Shown: in pieces, positions 57,183 to 64,000 of the stretch
Layout of the letters: each line of letters opens with the position of its first letter
Numbering within the stretch: position 1 is the first letter of the stretch
Assembly (NCBI GenBank): GCA_006503535.1
Contig: QYRS01000006.1
Span: forward strand, 1,364,001-1,428,000
Reading direction: 5' to 3'
Origin: Arthrinium phaeospermum
Lineage: Eukaryota; Ascomycota; Sordariomycetes; Amphisphaeriales; Apiosporaceae
Length of the DNA: 64,000 nt
Made by a program: the position numbers and the translations under genes
The notes under the pieces: model-generated
Told to the model about the DNA's origin: nothing
The model's input: the letters and a program-made list of their open reading frames with translations, nothing else
Databases searched by the model: none

Positions 57183-58105
57183 TCAAAGCCCATCTTCTTT
57201 CTCGATCCTTGTCATTTCCTCCAACATACCCTTGGCGAATTCTCGTGTTTGGGGACTGACCAACTTGACCTGAGTGACCCAGGTAGCCCGTTCCTTCCAG
57301 AACTTCCAGCGGGGGTAGCTGAGCCCGGCGTCGCCTTGCCATAGAGACTCTTGTCTTTTGGGGAGGCCTAACTCGGCCTCGCAGTTCCATATGACCAACC
57401 CGGCGTGTTGAATCCATTGGGCTGCAATTGGGACATTGACATTCAGAAGGACAAGGTCGTCCCTCTTGAGGGCCGATGGGACCTCCGGGCCTCTCTCCAG
57501 GGCAGTGTGCATGTCCAGGTCGACCCAGCGCAGGAACTCATCCCGGGGTAGGAGCTGGGCCGAAAGGAGTTTGGCGATGAAGGCTATGACGGACACATTC
57601 TCCTCCGAGTGTTGGTCCTCGGGTCGGTTGTAGATCTGGTCCCAGCCCTCCACCAAGAAGGGCAACTCGGACCATTTGACCGCCGTCTCGTCTCGGATCA
57701 CGAGGTCCGGCAGGCGGTGGACCGAGTCAAGCAAGCCGACGAGCTGCGGTGCTTATGGTAAGCCTGAGAACAACAACGGCGAAAGTGGTGCACATTACCT
57801 TTTTGTGGTGCTCTGGGTACTTTCTGGCGACATTCTCGACCAGCTTCCACATTGCGGGCAAGCGGCCCTTGGCCTCGCCGGGGGTGCGCGCCGCCGCACA
57901 ATCGGCGGTGAACCGACGAGCGGCTCCATCGTACTCCAGGGACTCCAGCAGCAGGGTGGAGATGGCATTGGCTCTTTAGATCTTTCGTCAGTCAAAGCTG
58001 TGTGAATAACGAAGAAAAGCGTTGAGAGGTTGCCTACTCGTTCTTTGAAGGACCCCATCGGTCCGCGACTTGCTTATCAAGAAAGGCGTTGAGATTCTGA
58101 GCCAT
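57183..58105 (-). CDS. DUF3632 family protein
   Basis: Three exons, 58105-58038, 57973-57799 and 57743-57183, give 267 residues. The segment ANAISTLLLESLEYDGAARR at the second exon start is typical of this fungal domain of unknown function, with an all-helical, Trp-rich remainder (WDQIYNRPED, FWKERATWVTQV). No signal peptide or membrane helix. The first junction uses the CTAAAG acceptor; the upstream CACACAG acceptor would bring in a stop. Biological role unknown. DUF3632 genes tend to occur in accessory, multi-copy settings, which suits this region. Confidence 0.85.
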
Positions 58106-59039
58106 GTTGTCGCGAGGGAAGTCTGATACAACAATTATGGGAGGCTAATTTGAGAGGCTCTGCGTCGCCCGAGAAGCTGCAGTTGGCAATGATAGTGGTA
58201 GTGGAGCGTTAGGGGGATCAGGCGCGGCAACTTTGATCTGGAGGTTTGGGGTCCATAAGTACCTGCATAGCGCCCGACGTGTGGGGCGCTGCCTAAGTAC
58301 TCTTTCAGCTGTGGCGCTACGCCGGCAAGACAAAGATTCTAGACTCCGATCGAATTAAGGGATGAGCCTGTCGTCCATTCAGCAAGAGGCCCAGACGCAG
58401 CCATCGCCGATCTGTGCGACCGCTCCGGCTTCACCCTACATTATTGTGGGGGATCCTTTTTCACATACTTAATATATGACTGAATCAGCCCTTACGCCGA
58501 GTCAAATGTACATTGATACAGCTCGTTAGATATACGAGGCAATGGGCGCCTCGTCACTGAAGGGCCGGCCCCGATTCAACCGAGATGTTGATCACAAGGA
58601 CCCCCATGGCTGAATCAGGGGCTTCCACCAAGAATCGTTAGTCCGGCGACGAGGCGTCGGGAAACTGGTTCTGATTGAATCCCGAGGATCCAGACGTGTT
58701 GGTATGGTTGAACGATTGGATGCCATCTCCGATCTCTCTGTAGCTCATGAGAGAATACGAGCCGCCAGAAAGACATCCTCATGCCAAAATGAGACACGCC
58801 GAACCTGGCGTTGATATTCGGAGGCAGCTTCAAGAAACAGTGATCAAGCTGTTTTACCAAAGCCGTCTGGAAAGGCTTGAGGATGGTGTATAAATGAGCG
58901 CAAGATTGCCAGTCTTCGATGTAAGCTATTATACCAGAAGCATACCAAAACCGTCTCTGTCCATATCTACTATTATCTACTCTCACTTCAGTATCCAAGT
59001 GTCAACACTTCTTCCTACAAGACCCACCATCATCGCAAA
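58106..59039. promoter_or_regulatory. Divergent intergenic region between DUF3632 and ribonuclease genes
   Basis: Both flanking genes start from this 0.9-kb gap. No gene or specific site was identified within it. Confidence 0.45.
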
Positions 59040-59639
59040 ATGAAATTCATCAGCAGCACCCTCGCCATCCTTGCCCTGGGAATCTCCCTCGGCAACGCCA
59101 TCGCCCTGCCCTCGGAGGACGGCACCCTGTCCCTGCGAGCCCGCGACGATGACGGCCCCCTCCCCTGGGAGCTCGAGGGCGTCGAAGACTGGACCGAGGA
59201 GGGCGACGTCGACGCCCCCCTCGAGGGCCGCGCCGTCCGGCACAAGTACCACTTCCAGAACTTCCCCCGCAAGGGCGGCAAGTGCGCGACGCACAGCTAC
59301 AGCGGCGCCAATGTCAAGGACGCCGGCGTCGACGCCGGCAAGCTGGCCGACCGCAGCAAGACGCTCGGCGCCGGCAAGTACCCGCACGTCTACAACAATC
59401 GCGAGCACATCAGGTTCTCGGCCAAGTGCAAGGGCAAGACGCTCGACGAGTTCCCCATCCTCGCGGACCACAAGCTCTTCACCGGCCGCGAGAACAACCC
59501 CGCCGTCGCGCCCGGCCCCGACCGCGTCGTCGTCGCCGTCTCCAAGCCCGACAAGAAGGGCAACGTCAACGTCGTCTATTGCGGCTTGATGACCCACACG
59601 GGCGCGCCGGTCCGCAACGGCTTCGTCGCTTGCTCTTAG
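59040..59639 (+). CDS. Secreted RNase T1/N1-fold ribonuclease with long acidic propeptide
   Basis: A single exon of 199 residues. A signal peptide (MKFISSTLAILALGISLGNA) is followed by an acidic, Pro/Trp-containing segment to about residue 67. The mature domain shows the four catalytic positions of guanyl-specific microbial ribonucleases: His116 in YPHVYNN, Glu137 in LDEFPIL, Arg162 in GPDRVVV and His186 in MTHTGA. Cys82, 130, 181 and 198 could form two disulphides. The same fold includes the fungal ribotoxins, which have a longer basic loop for ribosome targeting. The basic stretches here (KCKGKTLDE, SKPDKKGNV) leave that open, so simple secreted RNase, antifungal or effector activity are all possible. 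The acidic prosegment may hold the enzyme inactive until export. Confidence 0.82.
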   Translation: MKFISSTLAILALGISLGNAIALPSEDGTLSLRARDDDGPLPWELEGVEDWTEEGDVDAPLEGRAVRHKYHFQNFPRKGGKCATHSYSGANVKDAGVDAGKLADRSKTLGAGKYPHVYNNREHIRFSAKCKGKTLDEFPILADHKLFTGRENNPAVAPGPDRVVVAVSKPDKKGNVNVVYCGLMTHTGAPVRNGFVACS

Positions 59640-59983
59640 ACGTGCATCTGCAAGGTCTACAGGAGACGGATCGAAAGAGCCATCGGGCCCTATTCTGTTC
59701 GGCCTGCCGCAGGGTAAGAGAGCAGGGTATGAGATACTTCAGAGGCTTCTATACACATATCTCAGCAGTGGAAGTTGGGTTCAGGTGTGCAGGACACTCA
59801 TTTAATACGGATTAACTAGTAAAGATATGTCTGGACAGTCATTCAAGCACTCCAGTAGAAAATACGTGTGTTTGATTTGTGATGTATTCTTTTAGGAGGG
59901 CCTCGCACTGTGAGAATGCGCGAATAGAGCGAAACCGGGTGACTGAGCACGAGCACAGTGTAGTGATCCTTGAGTATGCATCT
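59640..59983. other. Convergent 3' flank
   Basis: This lies between the stops of the ribonuclease and NLR genes, which converge here. I see nothing else. Confidence 0.55.
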
Positions 59984-62778
59984 TCAATCCTCCATCGCAC
60001 GCCCTAACACCCTGTAGGAGGTATACTTAGCAAGCGTAGCAAAATACAAAGGACCTAGATCAGGCGACGTTGGTGGTGAACCCTGTCCATCACTGTGCAG
60101 CTTCGGTGTCGATGTCAAAGAAACAGACAAATAATGTATGAACCTGGAGCCGTCTGCTCGTTGCAACAGCTCAGTCTCCCATTTTCGAATATAGGATGCG
60201 GATCCTCCAGCAATGAACAGGCTAATGTGCAAAGTGTGCATCCTCTCAGATTTCGGCTTTCCTATTATAACGTCGCCTGGTTCCCAATCACAAGGGAGGT
60301 CCATCAATGCAGTGTAAAGCGCGTCGCCAATGCTTACCAGACCGTCCTCAACAAGACGAACGATCTGTCCCTCTTGACGATCATTGAAGGTAGTCTGCAA
60401 GCCCAGGACCTCTCTGTACTGGCGGGCGAGTTCTCTGGCGAGGTGATTGGTTTCGTCGAACCCCAGAGCGTCACTATCGATCAGACTGTGGAGGTTCAGA
60501 CCGACTAATCTTGGATCCCAAAAACATCGAAGCCCCCATGTGATATCTTCCAGTATTGGACGTAGCAGCATTTCTGCCTCTTCCTCGTGACCTTGGCTCA
60601 TGTGCAGCAAGGCTAGCTCGTTGATGAGGGTGACTGTTTGAGGATGCTCATGGCCCAAAGTCTGTTGTGCATCTTGAATCCTTTCCGTGCGCTTCTCGAC
60701 CATTGCGTCCCATGCATCGCATTTATCGGGTGTATTCGTCTTGCGTAGGACCTCCTTGTTCTCCTGGCTGTATAGATTGACTGTTGTGGTGAACGTTTCC
60801 GTGAGATGCATAGTCATCCGGATGATACAGATAAGGTCTGCAGCCATTAGAGCCAAGTCGGACCCCCGTCCAAGACACTCGAGAGCATATTTGAGTGCCA
60901 ACTCCGCTCGGTATAGTGCATCCGGTAGCCAGTGCAGCTTAGCCACCCAAAAGAAAGCGAGTCTGTACTGTAGCTCGGCCCATATAGCGAGACCTATCGA
61001 CTTTCGGTGTCAGCAGTTATTCTTCCTGGGGTGGATAGAATGTGTCGAGAGGGAATAGTGGAAATTTCTGGAACAAGCGGTTATTCCATCCCTCTCGAGA
61101 CACTGAACTAACGTGGAATAAACGCTAAAACAGGAAGGAATAAACACCGAAAGTCGCTTACCGGGTTTGTCTTGTGGACGTTTTGGTGTAAGCGAGTGGA
61201 CATCGGATGTCACCTTGAAACCTTTCCATTGTGGTACAAGATTCTGTCCCTGTTCGAGTTGGGTATCGCATTGGGTCCACGTATAGAAGTACCATTTGTC
61301 GGAACTCAGTAATGTTAACGCGGCAGTAAATCCCTTCATGAGTGCGTGTTGCCAAAGATTCTGGCCATCATTCCCCGCGGCTTGGAGCCATTTTCGTGTG
61401 GCCAGTTGTACCAGGCTGTGCATCCTATACGTATACCCATCTGCACTTATCGAGACCAGGGAACAATCTTCAAGATGCAGAATATCTTCATCCTTTTCAT
61501 CAGAAGAATCGTGATCCCATGATTTGCAGACATCGCGCAAGGGACAAGGATCGGCTACCAGGGGATCATGGGGGTTGTAGACAGGAGGTTCCAGGATGTG
61601 TTTGGGGATGATCTGAGAATTGCAAACACTCATGAACGAGAGCAGATGTGCTGCCGACGGTCGGGTGTGGTGAATATGGTCAAACATCAACTGCCACGTG
61701 ATGATGATCGAGTTCTTGGCTTCTGGGTCCCGTCGTAGCTGACCTCCATTGAAGTTGAGAAGCTTTGCTTTGTCGTGGTCGCTCTGCTCGAATCTTTCCA
61801 GGTATTGATCCACAGAGCAACGTCGTCCCATCCGGGCTATGTAGGCCGCTGCCTGCACAATCGCCAGAGGCATGTACTCGAGAGTAGCTGCAAGGCAACC
61901 CATGCTCTTGTCCGAAGTTCCCAACTTCTTCTCGGCCAGAGCCACCGCTTCCACCGGGGACATCGGATCTAGTTGGATGATGCTTGGCAGTTCGACAAGC
62001 TTCAAGGCTGCATCTCTGTTCCGGGAGGTTATGAGGATAGAACCTTTCTCGCAGCTCGGAAGATAAGACACGAGGTGTGGGCGGTTTTGATTGGGGCCAG
62101 TCTGACCCTCGAATAGGAAATCCGCACTGTCCACGTTATCAAGTACGATAACCCATTTCCCACTCTTTTCACTGACTAGCCAGTTGGAGACCAATTGTAA
62201 CATGTCGGCTCGGGGATTGTCCCGTCCTGGCAACTTGGCGTAATTGGCGATATTTCCAATATCTGTCTTGTACCGTTCCGCGCTGCTTGCGTAGATCCAG
62301 AAGACCCACGTCTCTGGTGACCGCTCGTGGACTTGGTATGCGTATTCGATGGCAAGTTGGGATTTGCTGTGTTTATAGTTGCCAGTTAGGACTCGTCGAG
62401 GAGAATGTGTCCCATGTGCGCTCAGTACTTACCCTACTCCGCCCAAGCCTACCAGGGCAGCACGCGAACAGGCTCGAGAACATAGCTCATGTATTTGAGT
62501 TATAGTCTCTCCACGCTGAACAAAGTCGGCATCCCGACCGAACGGAATGAGTATTGTTGGTTTTGGATCTTCCTCCTGTTGGTCTTAGAGTTGAATGTTA
62601 GTGCTCAGTGGCCGCGATATCGGCCAGGGGAAATGATTTGTGTGACGCTGAAAGGAATCTTACTCTGAACATAAATGTCTCCTTGAACAATACCCTGGAA
62701 CAGGTGACTTCCACTGCTGACTGACGAGTTGCCGAAGCTCTGGCTCATGTTTGGTTCGGACCCCATTGTGTTCGACAT
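59984..62778 (-). CDS. NB-ARC/TPR NLR-like (STAND) protein
   Basis: Four exons, 62778-62664, 62583-62433, 62366-61162 and 60993-59984, give 826 residues. The short N-terminus has no folded domain but carries a Gly/Gln-rich motif (SGSHLFQGIVQGDIYVQ, 22-38). The NB-ARC follows: P-loop GLGGVGKSQLA (84-94, built across an intron), Walker B-like WVIVLDNVD (about 160-168), ILITSRNRD (about 200) and the GLPLA-like EYMPLAIVQAA (about 252). The C-terminal part has tetratricopeptide repeats (TLGHEHPQTVTLINELALLH). Fungal NLR-like proteins sense non-self and trigger cell death through a partner. The divergent gene at 63207 encodes a candidate partner. The third intron is an unusual 168-nt hairpin. Confidence 0.88.
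60994..61161 (-). repeat. Hairpin intron (MITE- or introner-like) in the NLR gene
   Basis: The 168-nt intron has a 13-nt perfect inverted repeat just inside its splice sites (60998-61010 and 61144-61156; ACACCGAAAGTCG). A second pair, TTATTCTTCCTG and CAGGAAGGAATAA, follows. An inner hairpin pairs GTGTCGAGAGGGA (61042-61054) with the segment at 61089-61103. The minus-strand donor GTAAGC and acceptor GATAG lie at the very ends. A half-length relative is at 50023-50100, so it is a mobile repeat rather than an ordinary intron. Confidence 0.7.
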
Positions 62779-63206
62779 GACTCTGACAAGAGCAGACGAT
62801 GGCCGCAACGCAGGTCTAAGACTTCAAGACGACATGACTTTTGATAGAACTTGTTATGCGAAGAGGAGCAAAACAGTGTGATTTGGATTCCAAAAAGTTG
62901 ACTGAAGCATAATACAAACAGAAGGAACCCAAACCTGAGACAAACTACAAACGAGAACACAACCGGAATACGAGCGGCGGTGTGTGCAATGGCCGGCCAA
63001 TAAATGTGACATATGACTATCACTGTGGATTCTGATATGTCACTGTGGCATATGCTAATGAAACACGAATTCTGAGATGCTACAGATAATTATGACATTA
63101 CGTAGCGGCTGACTTCCTAAGATACTTATAACAAAGACACTGCCACAACTTCATCCCTTCCAACAACATTATCAATGTTGATTTGTAATGATTACACCCC
63201 AACGCC
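62779..63206. promoter_or_regulatory. Shared promoter of the NLR/STAND-domain gene pair
   Basis: The NLR gene and the gene at 63207 are transcribed outward from only 428 bp. Co-regulation is likely but unproven. Confidence 0.5.
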
Positions 63207-64000
63207 ATGGATCCATTGAGCGTCACTGCCAGCATCATCGCCGTCGCCGGCCTCGCCACACAGAGCGCCAAAGCCGCCACCAAGGTCATCGACGGCCTGC
63301 AAGAGGCGCCACAGGTCATATCCCACTCCAAATTCCTCCTCGCCGGAACAGAGGACTCCTTGAGCACCCTAGTCGGCTTCTTGGGACCAAACAACCGCAA
63401 CAAATCGGCGCATATGGACTCCGTCCTGAGCGACATCCGTCTCCAACGAGTCCTGTGTTCGACCAAGGAGCTTTGCGACGAGTTCACCGGAGCCATCTCC
63501 GGGTATACGACCCACTCCTCAGACATGGGCGGCCTCAGCAAGAGAGACAGGATCAAAGTCAATTTCCACGAGGGACAAATAGCCCGGTTCAATAGCCAGC
63601 TGAGAGGGTGCCAAGAGACCATCACCGTAGCAGTCACAGCCGTCACCTTGTACGTTGCGATGTTGTCTACAGCATGTCTACTTATCCAGACCAAACGCGA
63701 GGCTAAACTAACATACCTAGAATCGTTTCTTGTCGGACTTCCGACGACATTGACAGGATGAGTGCGCGTTTTACTGCTCTGGAACAGTCCCTGTCGACCT
63801 TGCTGTCAAGGTTATCCCGAGATGCCACTGACGCCACGACGCTCGAAGAACTGGAGCACCTCCGGATTGGAAATGAGCAGTCCGATCTGGACCGAGATGC
63901 GGCGCTCCAGGATACTTGCAAGGCTGCCCTGAAGGCGTCCCAGGCGAAGCGGACGGATCAGACCTTCGGCGACATGCAGGCTGACAAATCTACGGCTATG
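63207..64000 (+). CDS. Fungal STAND N-terminal (HeLo-like) domain protein, partial
   Basis: Exon 1 is 63207-63649 and exon 2 runs from 63721 off the right edge, with a 71-nt intron (GTACGT donor, CTAAACTAAC branch) in phase 2. At least 240 residues are visible. The N-terminus MDPLSVTASIIAVAGLATQS is the standard start of the fungal STAND N-terminal domain, a helical, HeLo-like death-inducing or signalling module. A long helical part follows (ARFTALEQSLSTLLSRL), then charged, coiled-coil-like sequence. The C-terminus lies outside the window, so whether this is a stand-alone cell-death effector or the front of another NLR is open. Its divergent arrangement with the NB-ARC gene suggests a functional pair. 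Confidence 0.85.

Noticed and set aside
1..64000. CRISPR arrays, rRNA genes or bacterial-type operon signals
   Set aside because: No regularly spaced repeats or rRNA-like sequence were seen, and the intron-rich genes are eukaryotic.

Overview
The window comes from a filamentous ascomycete (Pezizomycotina). Genes are split by short introns (about 45-100 nt) with GTAAGT-type donors and CTRAY branch points. Two AT-rich blocks look like transposons mutated by repeat-induced point mutation (RIP). The gene content is typically fungal: HET-domain proteins, a Zn2Cys6 regulator, several P450s, a DUF3632 protein and an NB-ARC/TPR NLR-like protein. I cannot name the species.

Layout. 1-2815: the left edge holds a minus-strand gene in which an AAA+ ATPase appears spliced in frame to a HET domain, with two apparent frameshifts. 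2822-5326: first copy of a Fot1/pogo-like DNA transposon (29-bp inverted ends, TA duplication), carrying a nested tRNA-derived SINE-like retroposon (4146-4724). 5.3-8.2 kb: gene-poor. 8.2-13.8 kb: thioesterase-like protein, P450, HET protein. 14.4-25.6 kb: ordinary genes (secreted phosphoesterase, coiled-coil protein, STRAP-type WD40 protein, Doa1/PLAA). 25.9-37.4 kb: a dispersed repeat, a BIM1-like copper protein with a one-base frameshift, an SRR1-like protein, a Zn2Cys6 regulator, a PhyH dioxygenase and a CocE-type hydrolase. 38.5-42.7 kb: a HET gene split by the second transposon copy (39575-41496); its two halves join in frame across one TA. 42.9-48.4 kb: tandem F-box-like paralogues with matching exon structure. 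49-58 kb: small hypothetical genes, two divergent P450s, a RIP-mutated repeat copy and a DUF3632 gene. 59-64 kb: a secreted T1-fold ribonuclease, then an NB-ARC/TPR gene head-to-head with a gene for a fungal STAND N-terminal (HeLo-like) domain running off the right edge.

How it fits together. The two ends and the middle form an accessory, self/non-self recognition landscape: three HET genes, an NLR-like gene and its divergent partner, lineage-specific F-box-like duplicates, and at least four repeat families. The central part is housekeeping sequence. The most unusual points are the AAA-HET fusion, the clean transposon insertion in a HET gene, the SINE nested in the other copy, and a 168-nt hairpin intron in the NLR gene whose sequence recurs, half-length, 11 kb away.

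All exon boundaries were inferred by hand from reading frame, splice consensus and phase; none is supported by transcripts.
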